Assembly: GCA_964472095.1 (NCBI GenBank)
Contig: CAYYIV010000001.1
Location: 124,001-188,000 of the forward strand
Direction: 5' to 3'
From: Pelagibius sp964472095
GTDB lineage: Bacteria; Pseudomonadota; Alphaproteobacteria; Kiloniellales; Kiloniellaceae
Length of the DNA: 64,000 nt
A model generated the notes under the pieces. It saw nothing but the letters and a program-made list of their open reading frames with translations. It was not told the origin of the DNA and ran no database searches. Each line of letters begins with the position of its first letter. Positions within the stretch are counted from its first letter, which is position 1. Positions 8,146 through 16,714 of this stretch are shown one piece after another. A program made the translations under genes and the position numbers.

Positions 8146-8912
8146 GCGCGGACGGCACCACACCTATCGAAGTGTTGCACAGCCGGAACAGCGAGACCGA
8201 GCTACGCATCGACCTGGCGGCGGCCTTCCGCCTCGCCGTCCAGTTCGGCTGGCACGAGTCGGTCGGCAACCACTTCAGCGCCGCGGTCTCCGCCGACGGC
8301 CACCGCTTCCTGATGAACCCGCGCTGGCGCCACTTCGCGCGGATCAAGGCGAGCGAGTTGCTGCTGCTCGACGCCGGCGACAGCGAGACCATGTCGCGGC
8401 CGAACGCGCCCGACGCCTCGGCCTGGTGCATCCACGGCGCCATACACCGGGCGAACCCCGAGGCCCGCGTGCTGCTGCACTGCCACCCGCCCTACGCCAC
8501 GGCGCTGGCGACTCTGAAAGACCCGGCAATGAAGCCGATCGACCAGAATACGGCGCGCTTCTTCGAGCTGGTCAGCATTGATCAAGGATTTTCCGGCATC
8601 GCCGACGAGGAAGCCGAAGGGGCGCGACTGGCTGCGGCGCTGGGCAACCGGCCGATCCTCCTCATGGGCAACCACGGCGTCACCTGCACGGCGCCAAGCG
8701 TGGCCGAGGCCTTCGAGCACCTCCACTTCTTCGAGCGCGCGGCGAAGACGCTGATGCTGGCCTACGCCAGCGGCCAGCCGTTGAACGTCATGCCCGATGA
8801 CCTTGCACGCAAGACGGCGGAGGGCTGGCGCACCTACAACGATTCCGCCTTCGCCCATTTCGAGCAGTTGAAGGAGATGCTCGACGAGAAGGATCCCTCC
8901 TACAGGGATTGA
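8142..8912 (+). CDS. Class II aldolase/adducin domain protein
   Basis: This 256-aa protein starts at the GTG at 8142, which overlaps the stop of the dioxygenase; an in-frame upstream extension is only a shadow of that gene. It has the zinc-aldolase pattern: GWHESVGNHFSAAV near the start, metal-binding His in LLHCHPPYATAL, and MGNHGVTC. Family members cleave or epimerise hydroxylated substrates such as fuculose-phosphate, or have unknown substrates. Coupling to a hydroxylase suggests retro-aldol cleavage of the hydroxylated product (inference). It converges on the methyltransferase gene with a 13-bp 3' overlap. Confidence 0.88.
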   Translation: MSADGTTPIEVLHSRNSETELRIDLAAAFRLAVQFGWHESVGNHFSAAVSADGHRFLMNPRWRHFARIKASELLLLDAGDSETMSRPNAPDASAWCIHGAIHRANPEARVLLHCHPPYATALATLKDPAMKPIDQNTARFFELVSIDQGFSGIADEEAEGARLAAALGNRPILLMGNHGVTCTAPSVAEAFEHLHFFERAAKTLMLAYASGQPLNVMPDDLARKTAEGWRTYNDSAFAHFEQLKEMLDEKDPSYRD

Positions 8913-9682
8913 GACCTCGGTTTCGTCCCGCGCAGGTGCGTCGGCCGGAGGGAACCATGAGCGGTCGCATCGGCGAGCGCCTTGCGGCCGTCGCGCCAGC
9001 GCTCGTAGGTCTGCAGGTCCGAGACTGCGATAACCTGCTCGCGCAGCGGGCCCGCGATGGCCGCGGCCTCGCGTGCCGAAACCTCGGCATACCAGGCATT
9101 GCGGTCGACCGTGGCGACATCGGCAAAGCCGGTCTCGCGCATGATCGCCGCGGTCTCCTCCGCCGTCGCCATGGTGAACTTCAGGTGCCCGAGGTCGACG
9201 TAGCGCCGGAACGCCGGATCGTCCATGGCGCCCGCACCGGCCAGCCAGTCGCTCGCCGCGAAAACGCCGCCGGGCTTCAACACCCGCAGAACCTCTGCAT
9301 AGAGCGCCCGCTTGTCCGCAATGTGGATGAGCGCGTCCTTGCTGAACACCACGTCGAAGCACTCCGCATCGAAGGGCAGCGGGCCCGGCTCGACGAGGCA
9401 AAAGGTCATGCTGTCGGCAACGCCGGCCGCCTCCGCCGTACGCCGCGCCCGCTCAATGAGCTGCGGCTCGACGTCGAGGCAGGTGACACGCGCTCCTTTG
9501 TCCCCCGCCAGAACGCTGGCGGGGCCACCGGTGCCGCAGCCGATGTCGAGCAACGACCTGCCGTCGAGATCGAGCCCGCGCACAATCTCGCGCACCTCCT
9601 CCGGCCCGCCCGGCGAGAGGAACCCCGGCCCCCAGATCACGTGCAGGCGATCGATGAAGTCCTCGGCATACTGAACCGCCAT
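8900..9682 (-). CDS. SAM-dependent methyltransferase, phosphoethanolamine N-methyltransferase-like
   Basis: This 260-aa class I methyltransferase begins MAVQYAEDFIDRLHVIWGPG and has motif I LLDIGCGTGGPA, motif II around VTCLDVEPQLIERAR, and FDVVFSKDALIHI. The opening and the SKD-I-H motif are like the phosphobase N-methyltransferases that make phosphocholine. The ATG at 9682 was chosen because the family N-terminus begins there; the longer upstream frame lacks similarity. With the betaine-related genes nearby, a role in choline or betaine metabolism is tempting but unproven. Confidence 0.8.
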   Translation of the reverse strand: MAVQYAEDFIDRLHVIWGPGFLSPGGPEEVREIVRGLDLDGRSLLDIGCGTGGPASVLAGDKGARVTCLDVEPQLIERARRTAEAAGVADSMTFCLVEPGPLPFDAECFDVVFSKDALIHIADKRALYAEVLRVLKPGGVFAASDWLAGAGAMDDPAFRRYVDLGHLKFTMATAEETAAIMRETGFADVATVDRNAWYAEVSAREAAAIAGPLREQVIAVSDLQTYERWRDGRKALADATAHGSLRPTHLRGTKPRSQSL

Positions 9683-10023
9683 CCGCTTTGCTCCGCTCCT
9701 CGTCCCTGCCTCACGATAGCAAGCGGGCAGCTGCCGTCCAACCCTGCGCAGCTGGGCATGAGGCAAAGCGGCCGGTTTCGTGCTCATACAGGCATCGCCC
9801 TCTCGTGGCTTTGCTGAATCCGCCTGCAGAGGCCAGCGCGGCAGAATTCCATATCGCCGGGAACCATGGAGAGCCTTCTCCGTTACCCAGACAGAATGCG
9901 ATGAAGCAAGCCGTCCAGAGTCTGCCCGGGGGTTGATGCTTGCCGAGAGCCTACCCCCACCCCCGGGTCGGAGGAGATCCGCCGGCCGAACAGGCCTGCG
10001 GATCTTTCTCTGTCCGACGTTTC
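9683..10023. other. Intergenic stretch between methyltransferase and GFA genes
   Basis: I see no gene in these 341 bases. They should hold the promoter for the minus-strand methyltransferase and, near 9975-10005, a hairpin past the GFA gene. A pyrimidine-rich run of C residues lies around 9954-9965. Confidence 0.5.
9975..10005. terminator. Hairpin downstream of the GFA gene
   Basis: AGATCCGC (9975-9982) pairs with GCGGATCT (9998-10005), and inner GGCC/GGCC arms extend the stem around a GAACA loop. It lies 18 bp past the stop of the minus-strand GFA gene. The T-rich tail is on the plus-strand side, so efficiency as a minus-strand terminator is uncertain. Confidence 0.4.
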
Positions 10024-10509
10024 TCAGCCGCTCAGCAGAGCCTTGCGCCGGGCCAGGCTCGTAGCCGGCCAGCAGACCTCGCGGTCGTAGTATTCCGCGA
10101 AGACCAGAGCGCCCTCCGGCAGCACCACCCAGGGCTGCTTCGACGCCGTGAAAATGTGGATGTCCGGCGGCAGGCGATCCGGATCGTCCAAGGTGCCGAC
10201 GCGCAGGAAGCGAACCCCGTCGCCGGCGCCGGCGTAGTTGCTCCAGACAGCAACCCGGCAGCGCGGGCAACGCGCGATCTTCTGGCCCTTGCCGCTCGCG
10301 CTCGGCGTCAGCACCACCTCCGGCCTGCCCTGCAGCACCTCGATGCGATCCGCCTCGATCATCGCATTCAGCACGAAGGCCGAGCCGGTCTCGCGCTGGC
10401 ACCAGCGGCAGTGGCAGCAGTGCACAAACATTGGCGGCGTGGTCATGCGGTAGCGCAGCGCGCGGCAACTGCAGCCGCCTTCGAGGGGAAATCCGCTGTC
10501 GTCGCTCAT
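10024..10509 (-). CDS. GFA family protein (glutathione-dependent formaldehyde-activating-like)
   Basis: The 161-aa protein has the zinc-binding pattern of the GFA fold: GGCSCRALRY, CHCRWCQRETGS and CPRCRVAVWSNY. The founding member Gfa was reported to promote S-hydroxymethylglutathione formation, but most homologues have no proven activity. It is transcribed alone with a hairpin just past its end. No formaldehyde-oxidation genes are adjacent. Confidence 0.88.
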   Translation of the reverse strand: MSDDSGFPLEGGCSCRALRYRMTTPPMFVHCCHCRWCQRETGSAFVLNAMIEADRIEVLQGRPEVVLTPSASGKGQKIARCPRCRVAVWSNYAGAGDGVRFLRVGTLDDPDRLPPDIHIFTASKQPWVVLPEGALVFAEYYDREVCWPATSLARRKALLSG

Positions 10510-10642
10510 GCTTCCGATCTCCTCCGCGCACCCACCATGTGCAGTCCGGACTCGATGAGCCGGATGTGAAGCATGGCTGCCACCCCGCCAGGACGCAACC
10601 GCCTGCCGGCCTGACGCGGAGCTTGGCCTTGGCGGCCCGTGG

Positions 10643-11143
10643 TCAGTTCGGGATATCGACCGGGAGAAGCAATTGGCGGGTGGCGCCCCCGCTACCGGTC
10701 ACCTGCAACAGCACCACGTAGGTCCCGCTGCTCCAGTTGCCGGAGGAAGGTCGCATCGCCAGCCGGTAGACACCGGTGGTCTGCTCGGCGAAGCAGGCGG
10801 CGCAGACGGCGCTGGACACGAAGGCAGGGCTGACGCCCAGCGGCGGGTTGGCGATTGCGTAGGTGGCAAAGGCGCTCTCGGCCAGGCCACCGACGGGAAG
10901 GCCGTTGGCGAGCTTGACCTGGACGTAGACGGCGATGACCGAGTCGTTGCCGACAGCCGCCGCGCCGCTGGACCCGCTGCCGCCGCAGAGCACCGAGCCG
11001 GCAGAGTCGCAGTGGTCGACATCGAGTACCGCGTCCAGGCTCACGCTGGGCACGACGACGGTCTGGGCGTTGGCGATGGCGCTCACCAGCAGAGCGGTGA
11101 GGAAGACAAGGAGGCTATAGTATGTGAGGCGCAGGCGTGGCAT
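10643..11143 (-). CDS. Secreted protein of unknown function
   Basis: Start at ATG 11143 (GGGAGAAAGTC upstream) gives 166 aa with a clear signal peptide: MPRLRLTYYSLLVFLTALLVSAIANA, cleavage after ANA. The mature part has four cysteines (DHCDSAGSVLCGG and CAAC), which could form disulfides in the periplasm, and is rich in Gly, Ala, Ser and Val with probable beta strands (SGTYVVLLQVTG). I do not recognise a family. Its neighbours are unrelated. Confidence 0.7.
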   Translation of the reverse strand: MPRLRLTYYSLLVFLTALLVSAIANAQTVVVPSVSLDAVLDVDHCDSAGSVLCGGSGSSGAAAVGNDSVIAVYVQVKLANGLPVGGLAESAFATYAIANPPLGVSPAFVSSAVCAACFAEQTTGVYRLAMRPSSGNWSSGTYVVLLQVTGSGGATRQLLLPVDIPN

Positions 11144-11424
11144 GACTTTCTCTCCCACATTGACCCTTGGCGGCCGCCCGGCAGTTGGCGGCCGAGCCGG
11201 GTCCGCGGGAACGGAGGGTCCCCCAAGCGCACCGGCGCCTCTATGAAGATTCCCACAAACTTCCTTTGCGCCGGGAACGCACCTCCTTTGCGCCGCTTCC
11301 GCAGGCGGCCGGCCCCGTGGCGGTGGACGCAGCGGGCCCGCCCCGGCTATCGTCGCGCCTTGAGTGCGAAGCGCCGCTGGCCCGACAGGAAAGGCGCCCG
11401 CCGCACAGGAGCCGATACCGCGAA

Positions 11425-12087
11425 ATGTCGCCCGACTGGATCACCCGCTTTCCCGAGTTGGCCAAGCTGACGCCAGCCGAGCAGAAGCTGGTCGCCGAGC
11501 GGGCACAGGCGGTTTCGCTGCCGGCACAGACGACGATCTTCGCCCCCGGCATGCCGGCGGAGAACTTCCTGCTGCTGCTGGAAGGCACGGTGCGCGTGCA
11601 GCAGGTCTCCTCCGGCGGCCGCGAGATCGTGCTCTACCGGGTGACCGGCGGCGAAAGCTGCATCATGACCACCGCCTGCCTGCTGTCGCAGGAGACCTAT
11701 AACGCCGAGGGGGTCACCGAGACGCAGGTGGACGCCGTGGCCGTGCCCAAGGCGGCCTTCGACGAGCTGATGGCGCGCTCGGCCGAGTTCCGCCGCTTCG
11801 TCTTCTCCGATTATTCCAGCCGCATCACCGACCTGCTGCACGTGGTCGAGGAAGTCGCCTTCGAGCGCATCGACAAGCGCCTGGCGCAGAAGCTGCTCGA
11901 CCTGGCCGATTCCGAGGGCCGGCTGAGCGCCACGCACCAGGAACTGGCGGTGGAGCTCGGTTCGGCACGCGAGGTGGTCAGCCGCCACCTGAAGGAGTTC
12001 CAGCGCCGCAGCTGGCTGGAAATGACCCGCGGCCTGATCCGCCTGACCGACCGCGCCAGCCTGGAGCGCCTCGCCGCCGGGAGCTGA
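11425..12087 (+). CDS. Crp/Fnr-family transcriptional regulator
   Basis: From the ATG at 11425 this is 220 aa: a cyclic-nucleotide-binding-type beta barrel (residues about 15-125, with LLLLEGTVRVQQVSSGGREIVLYRV and GESCIMTT), a dimer helix and a C-terminal winged helix (TRHELAxxLGSAREVVSRHLKEF type, residues about 165-205). The N-terminal iron-sulfur cysteines of Fnr are absent. The lone Cys in ESCIMTTACLLS resembles regulators that sense redox or sulfur species, but this is only suggestive. Targets unknown; an Fnr-type site exists at 37635 in this window. Confidence 0.88.
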   Translation: MSPDWITRFPELAKLTPAEQKLVAERAQAVSLPAQTTIFAPGMPAENFLLLLEGTVRVQQVSSGGREIVLYRVTGGESCIMTTACLLSQETYNAEGVTETQVDAVAVPKAAFDELMARSAEFRRFVFSDYSSRITDLLHVVEEVAFERIDKRLAQKLLDLADSEGRLSATHQELAVELGSAREVVSRHLKEFQRRSWLEMTRGLIRLTDRASLERLAAGS

Positions 12088-12114
12088 GGGGCGGCGACGG
12101 CAGACGACCTGACG

Positions 12115-13716
12115 TCAGCGTTGCAGGTAGAGCAGCGCCATCTTGTCCTTGACGGCGAGGCCGGGGAAATCCTCACTCAACGTCTTCACCAAGCCGTAGC
12201 CCATTGCCAACAGTATGACCGCGATCGGCAGGCCGGCCACGATGGAGGCCGTCTGCAGCGCATTCAGGCCGCCGGCAAGAATGAGCACGCCTGCAACGAC
12301 GCCGGACGCCAAGCCCCAGAAGATGCGGAACTTGATCGGCGGATGCTCATCGCCCATGGACAGGATGGTGCACATGACGAGGGTCCCGGAGTCCGACGAC
12401 GTCACGAACCAGGAGATCAGCAGCACAGTCGTCAGGATGGTGATCGGTGTGACAAGCCAGTCGTAGCCGAAGCCCGCAATGGTCTGGTACACCCCGCTGG
12501 CATAGTTGTTGTTCACGGCTTCGACCACGCCGGCATCGTTGAACAGGTCGACCCCCACGGCCGCGCCGCCGAAGACGCCCATCCACAGGGCGACGACCGT
12601 CGTCGGCACCAGGAGCACGCAGAAGCAGAACTGCCGGATCGTGCGGCCCTTGGAGATGCGTGCAATGAACATGCCGACGAAGGGGCACCAGGCAATCCAC
12701 CAGCCCCAGTAGAAGATCGTCCACCAGCTCTGCCATTGACGCTCCGGATCGCCGTCGATCCAGAAGCCCATGGGAATGACGTTCCACAGGTAGTCGCCGG
12801 TGCCAGAGATCACCATGCCGAGGATGAAGGCCGTCGGGCCGAGCACGAGGAAGAGCAGCAGCAGTACGAGGCTGGCCCAGACGTTCATCTCGCTCAGGAT
12901 GCGCACGCCGCGGCTCACGCCGGTCGAGGCCGAGGTCGTCCCGATCACGGTGATGATGGCCACCAGGATCAGCTGGTTGGTCGTCGTGTTCGCCAGCCAG
13001 CCCAGGTTCTCCAGGCCGGCGGCGATGGGGGCGACACCCAGGCCGAGCGACGTCGCCAAGCCGAAGATCGTGCCGAACACGCCGAGCAGATCGACCACGT
13101 GGCCCCAGGGTCCGTAGATCCTTTCCTTCAGGATCGGGTACATGGTCGACCGCAGCGATAGCGGCAGTCCCTTGCGGTAGGCGAAATAGGCAAGGCTCAG
13201 CCCGACCAGCACGTAGAGCGCCCAGCCGTGCAGGCCCCAGTGGAAAATCGTGACGCGAATGGCCGAGGCGGCCGCATCCAGGCTGCCGGGCTCGATCCCG
13301 TTGCGCGTCAGGTAGGGACTGTCCTGGATGTGGTACATGGGCTCGGCCACGCCCCAGTAGATCAGGCCGGAGCCCAGCCCCGCGCTGAACAGCATGCAGA
13401 TCCACGAGAAGGTCGAGAAGTCCGGCTCGTCGTCGTCCTTGCCCAGCTTGACATCGCCGAAGCGGCTGACGAGAAGCCAGAAGACGAAGAACAGCGCCAG
13501 GCTGACCACCAGCACATAGAACCAGTTCAGCCGGCTGATGATGAAGTCCTTGCCGTCGGTGAACACGGTGCTGGAGTATTCGACATCCTGAATGGTAAAG
13601 AGCACGAAGCTCAGGATCATGACCATCGCTGCGATGCCCATAAAAAGATTCATGCCGGCGAAGAGTCCGGTCTTTTCCACCAGGCCGCTCGGTGCCACAT
13701 GCGTTTCCTCGCTCAT
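12115..13716 (-). CDS. BCCT-family betaine/carnitine/choline transporter
   Basis: This 533-aa protein has about 12 membrane helices and the BCCT signature WTIFYWGWWIAWCPFVGMFIARISKGRTIR near residues 330-360, which supplies the aromatic cage for quaternary ammonium substrates. Also visible are the GLHGWALYVLVGLSLAYF and GASTGVSRGVRILSEMN-type segments. The start (ATG 13716) has AAGGAGG upstream. It lies 32 bp downstream of a periplasmic binding-protein gene in the same direction. Likely a Na+- or H+-coupled uptake carrier for betaine, carnitine or choline. Confidence 0.93.
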   Translation of the reverse strand: MSEETHVAPSGLVEKTGLFAGMNLFMGIAAMVMILSFVLFTIQDVEYSSTVFTDGKDFIISRLNWFYVLVVSLALFFVFWLLVSRFGDVKLGKDDDEPDFSTFSWICMLFSAGLGSGLIYWGVAEPMYHIQDSPYLTRNGIEPGSLDAAASAIRVTIFHWGLHGWALYVLVGLSLAYFAYRKGLPLSLRSTMYPILKERIYGPWGHVVDLLGVFGTIFGLATSLGLGVAPIAAGLENLGWLANTTTNQLILVAIITVIGTTSASTGVSRGVRILSEMNVWASLVLLLLFLVLGPTAFILGMVISGTGDYLWNVIPMGFWIDGDPERQWQSWWTIFYWGWWIAWCPFVGMFIARISKGRTIRQFCFCVLLVPTTVVALWMGVFGGAAVGVDLFNDAGVVEAVNNNYASGVYQTIAGFGYDWLVTPITILTTVLLISWFVTSSDSGTLVMCTILSMGDEHPPIKFRIFWGLASGVVAGVLILAGGLNALQTASIVAGLPIAVILLAMGYGLVKTLSEDFPGLAVKDKMALLYLQR

Positions 13717-13748
13717 CTGTCTTCCTCCTTGCTCCTCATCGTCTCTGC

Positions 13749-14894
13749 TCAGCGCACCGTGCCGGAAGCGCCCTGCTGGGCGGACTGCGCCAGCCAGGCA
13801 TCAAAAGCTTCCTCCAGGGCTGCGTGGTTTTGCGCCCACCACGCGGCATCCGACCGGATGGTGATCTCGTCCTCATAGGCCGGGCTGTTGGGAAGCTGCG
13901 CCCGCACTTCGTCGGAGACCAGCGCCAGGGACGACTGGCGGGCCGGCCCGTTGGGCAGATGGCTGGCCATCCTGGCAAGGGATTGCGAGCTGCTGGCGAA
14001 GCGGATGAAGTCGATCGCCGCCGCCTTGTTGCGGCTGCCCTTGGGAATGCCGAATAGATCGAGCTCGATGACCCGGCCGTGCCAGACGAGCGAGAAATCC
14101 GCCCCCTCCTCGCGCGAGGCCACCGCACCGGTGGTCGCCCAGATCGATGTCATGGCGACCTCGCCGGCGTTCAGCAGACGCACGGGCTCGCGCCCATTGG
14201 TCCACAGCAGGAGTCCCGGCTTGATCGCGTCCATCTTGGCGAGGGCGCGGGCGACGCCTTCCTCGGTTTCCAGGACGCCATAGACATCCGCCGCCGCGAC
14301 ACCGTCGGCGATCAGCGCCCACTCCATGATCACCGTCGGATCATCACGGATGGCGCGCCGGCCGGGAAACTTCTTGGTATCGAAGAAGTCGGCGACTGTG
14401 GTCGGCGGTCTGTTGCCGAAGGCCTCGTTGCTGTAGGCGAACACCGTCGCCCAGGCGATGACCCCGACGCCGCAGCGGTTCAGCGCGCCGTCCACGAAGT
14501 CATCGCGAAAGTCGGACCCGTCTGCGCCGGCCGCCAGCTCGATGCCCTCCAGGCTCTCCAGCAGTCCTTCGTTGCAGGCGCGCAGCGAATCCGCCTGGGT
14601 CAGGTCGACGACGTCCCAGACCACATTAGCGGATTCCACCTGATCGCGGATTTCGCCGATGCCGCCCGCGTAGTGATCCACATAGACCCTGGTGCCGGTA
14701 GCCTCTTCGTACGGGCGGACAAAACCCAGCACCTGGCTGCGCATGTAGGGGCCGGTCCAGGAGGTGAAGGTAATGTCACCACTGGCTTGTGCCGCAGTCT
14801 CCTGCGCATGCACCCCGATCGGAACGATCGCGGAGGCGAGGATAACCAGGACGGCGAACCTGCTGTCCAGGCTTGTCAGTCGACTCGCATTCAT
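13749..14894 (-). CDS. PotD-like periplasmic solute-binding protein without an ABC transporter
   Basis: The ATG at 14894 has GGAGG eight bases upstream and gives 381 aa with a signal peptide (FAVLVILASAIVPIGVHAQ). The mature protein follows the PotD/spermidine-putrescine binding family: DITFTSWTGPYMRSQVLGFVRPYEEATGTRVYVDHYAGG, YSNEAF, a hinge region and LNAGEVAMTSIWA. No ABC permease or ATPase gene is nearby; the next gene is a BCCT carrier. Either it serves a transporter encoded elsewhere or it works with the BCCT protein, which would be unusual. Confidence 0.88.
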   Translation of the reverse strand: MNASRLTSLDSRFAVLVILASAIVPIGVHAQETAAQASGDITFTSWTGPYMRSQVLGFVRPYEEATGTRVYVDHYAGGIGEIRDQVESANVVWDVVDLTQADSLRACNEGLLESLEGIELAAGADGSDFRDDFVDGALNRCGVGVIAWATVFAYSNEAFGNRPPTTVADFFDTKKFPGRRAIRDDPTVIMEWALIADGVAAADVYGVLETEEGVARALAKMDAIKPGLLLWTNGREPVRLLNAGEVAMTSIWATTGAVASREEGADFSLVWHGRVIELDLFGIPKGSRNKAAAIDFIRFASSSQSLARMASHLPNGPARQSSLALVSDEVRAQLPNSPAYEDEITIRSDAAWWAQNHAALEEAFDAWLAQSAQQGASGTVR

Positions 14895-15047
14895 CGGGTT
14901 TACCTCCGTTGTTGTTTCTTTTCTATTCTTTGCGTATCCCTCGGTTGATCGTCGCGGCTCTTGATTTGACGGCGCCATTTCTTGCGCGGACTTTTCTTTC
15001 TAGCTCCACCCGCGCTGCACAATTCCGCGATTCGCGACCCATGCAGG

Positions 15048-15365
15048 TCAAATAGCGCTGATTCCCGGTGGCAGAGGTGTGAGGACGCCTTGGCGGCGTC
15101 GTGTGTTATCGCGTTGCCAGCAGCAAGACCCGCCGGGCCGACCAGCCCGAACACCGCCACCTCGACCCACACCCCCGGCGCCGGAACTAGCAGGCCGCTG
15201 TCCGCGCTCCAGGCGCCACAGCAGCGGCGCGGTAGGGCTGGCGTCCGCACGGAGCGGCGCACTCTCAGCACGTGTCACCAGCACGGCGCCCGGCGTCGCC
15301 TGGGCGGCGGTCGCGGCTACCAGCGTCAGGGCGGCGAAAATCAGGCAAGGTAGCAAGGTGCGCAT
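15048..15365 (-). pseudogene. Small secreted SH3-like protein, probably frameshifted
   Basis: From the ATG at 15365 the frame encodes a signal peptide (LLPCLIFAALTLVAATAAQA) and the first half of a bacterial SH3-like domain (APLRADASPTAPLLWRLERG). The expected second half appears in the neighbouring frame: SGLLVPAPGVWVEVAVFGLVGPAGLAAG, with the typical WVEV strand. A one-base skip near 15195-15215 would join them. As sequenced, the frame runs on to 15048 without sense. The assignment rests on the pattern of both halves. Confidence 0.4.
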
Positions 15366-15455
15366 GGACCGGCCCGCTCCCCCGTCGTCGAGGACTGCCA
15401 AGGGTGGCCGGCGGCCGCCCTGGTTGATCTGCCGCAAGGCCGACCCTCCCCCTCG

Positions 15456-15468
15456 GTGACTAAATCAC
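15456..15468. promoter_or_regulatory. Palindrome upstream of the sulfide operon
   Basis: GTGA-CTAAA-TCAC lies 76 bp before the DUF2892 start and is the only clear palindrome in front of the sulfur operon. It is a candidate operator. The spacing does not match the Crp consensus (N6 between TGTGA and TCACA), so the regulator is open. Confidence 0.35.
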
Positions 15469-15543
15469 ATATTTCCGCTTGCCGGACGCCTATGGTCCCG
15501 CCAGGCGCAGGAAAGGCCTGCCCCCTGCCAGAGGAGAGAAGTG

Positions 15544-15744
15544 ATGAAAAGCAACGTCGGTACCCTTGACCGGATCCTGCGCGTCGTCGTCGGCATCGTG
15601 CTGATTTCCCTGGTCTTCATCGGCCCGAAGTCCGCCTGGGGCTGGATCGGGGTGATCCCTCTGCTGACCGCGGCCGTCGGCTACTGCCCGGCCTACCGCC
15701 TGCTGGGGGTCTGCACCATCGCCAAGAAGAGCAGGCAAGCCTGA
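15544..15744 (+). CDS. DUF2892 small membrane protein (YgaP transmembrane-like)
   Basis: This 66-aa protein has an N-terminal NVGTLDRILRVVVGIVLISL and a second hydrophobic segment WIGVIPLLTAAVGYCPAYRLLGV, the DUF2892 pattern also found as the membrane part of the rhodanese YgaP. ATG 15544 follows GAGGAG at good spacing. It leads an operon with a persulfide dioxygenase and a rhodanese/SQR fusion. The conserved Cys in GYCPAY may take part in sulfur chemistry at the membrane (inference). Confidence 0.88.
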   Translation: MKSNVGTLDRILRVVVGIVLISLVFIGPKSAWGWIGVIPLLTAAVGYCPAYRLLGVCTIAKKSRQA

Positions 15745-15799
15745 GCCGGACCGGCTAGAACAAAGAGCCCCCAAGGGACGTTATTTGACGAGGAATGCC

Positions 15800-16663
15800 A
15801 TGAACCCGGAAATCAAGACCTTCTTCGACGAGGCGACCTTCACCGCGACCCACGTGGTCTGGGATCCCGAGACCATGAAGGCCGCGGTCGTCGACTCGGT
15901 GAAGGACTACGACCCCAAGTCGGGGCGCACCAGCACCGACTCGGCCGACAAGCTGATCGCGTTCGTGCAGGGAAAGGGCCTCGCCATCGAGTGGATCCTC
16001 GAAACCCACGTGCACGCCGATCATCTCACTGCCGCGCCCTACCTCAAGGCGAAGCTCGGCGGTAAGATCGCTATCGGGGCCCGCATCGACACGGTGCAGG
16101 GCGTCTTCAAGAAGGTGTTCAACGCCGAAGAGGGCTTCGCCACCGACGGCCGGCAGTTCGACAAGCTGCTGGAGGACGGCGAGACCTTCAGGATCGGCAA
16201 GCTGGAAGCCAGGGTGATACACACCCCGGGCCATACCCCGGCCTGCTCGACCTACGTGGTCGGCGATGCCGCCTTCGTCGGCGACACCCTCTTCATGCCG
16301 GACTACGGCACCGCGCGCTGCGACTTTCCGGGTGGCGACGCGCGCCAGCTCTATCGCTCGATCCAGAAAATCCTGGCGCTGCCGCCGCAGACCCGCCTGT
16401 TCCTTTGCCACGACTACAAGGCGCCCGGGCGCGACGACTACGTCTGGGAGACCACTGTGGCCGAGCAACGGGCCAAGAACATCCACGTGCATCAAGGCGT
16501 CTCCGAGGACGACTTCGTGAAGATGCGCCGCGAGCGCGACAAGACCCTGCAGATGCCGGTGCTCATCCTGCCCTCGGTGCAGGTCAACATGCGGGCCGGC
16601 GATCTGCCGCCGGCAGAAGACAACGGCGTCCGCTACCTGAAGATCCCCGTCGACGCGCTGTGA
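15800..16663 (+). CDS. Metallo-beta-lactamase-fold persulfide dioxygenase (ETHE1/Blh type)
   Basis: The 287-aa protein has the MBL motif THVHADH with further ligands in HTPGHTPAC, FVGDTLF and FLCHDYK, and the GTARCDFPGGDA loop of the persulfide dioxygenase group. These enzymes oxidise glutathione persulfide to sulfite. ATG 15800 is preceded by GAGGAA; an upstream TTG at 15785 is possible but less likely. It sits between DUF2892 and the rhodanese/SQR fusion, as in sulfide-detoxification operons. Confidence 0.9.
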   Translation: MNPEIKTFFDEATFTATHVVWDPETMKAAVVDSVKDYDPKSGRTSTDSADKLIAFVQGKGLAIEWILETHVHADHLTAAPYLKAKLGGKIAIGARIDTVQGVFKKVFNAEEGFATDGRQFDKLLEDGETFRIGKLEARVIHTPGHTPACSTYVVGDAAFVGDTLFMPDYGTARCDFPGGDARQLYRSIQKILALPPQTRLFLCHDYKAPGRDDYVWETTVAEQRAKNIHVHQGVSEDDFVKMRRERDKTLQMPVLILPSVQVNMRAGDLPPAEDNGVRYLKIPVDAL

Positions 16664-16714
16664 CGCCGGTGGCCGAACAACAATCCGGGCAACAAAGGCC
16701 GGGTGGAGGAATCT

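Noticed and set aside
8202..10531. Long minus-strand frames across the aldolase and beyond the methyltransferase start
   Set aside because: Only the 8900-9682 part has methyltransferase motifs; the rest is antisense or upstream noise.
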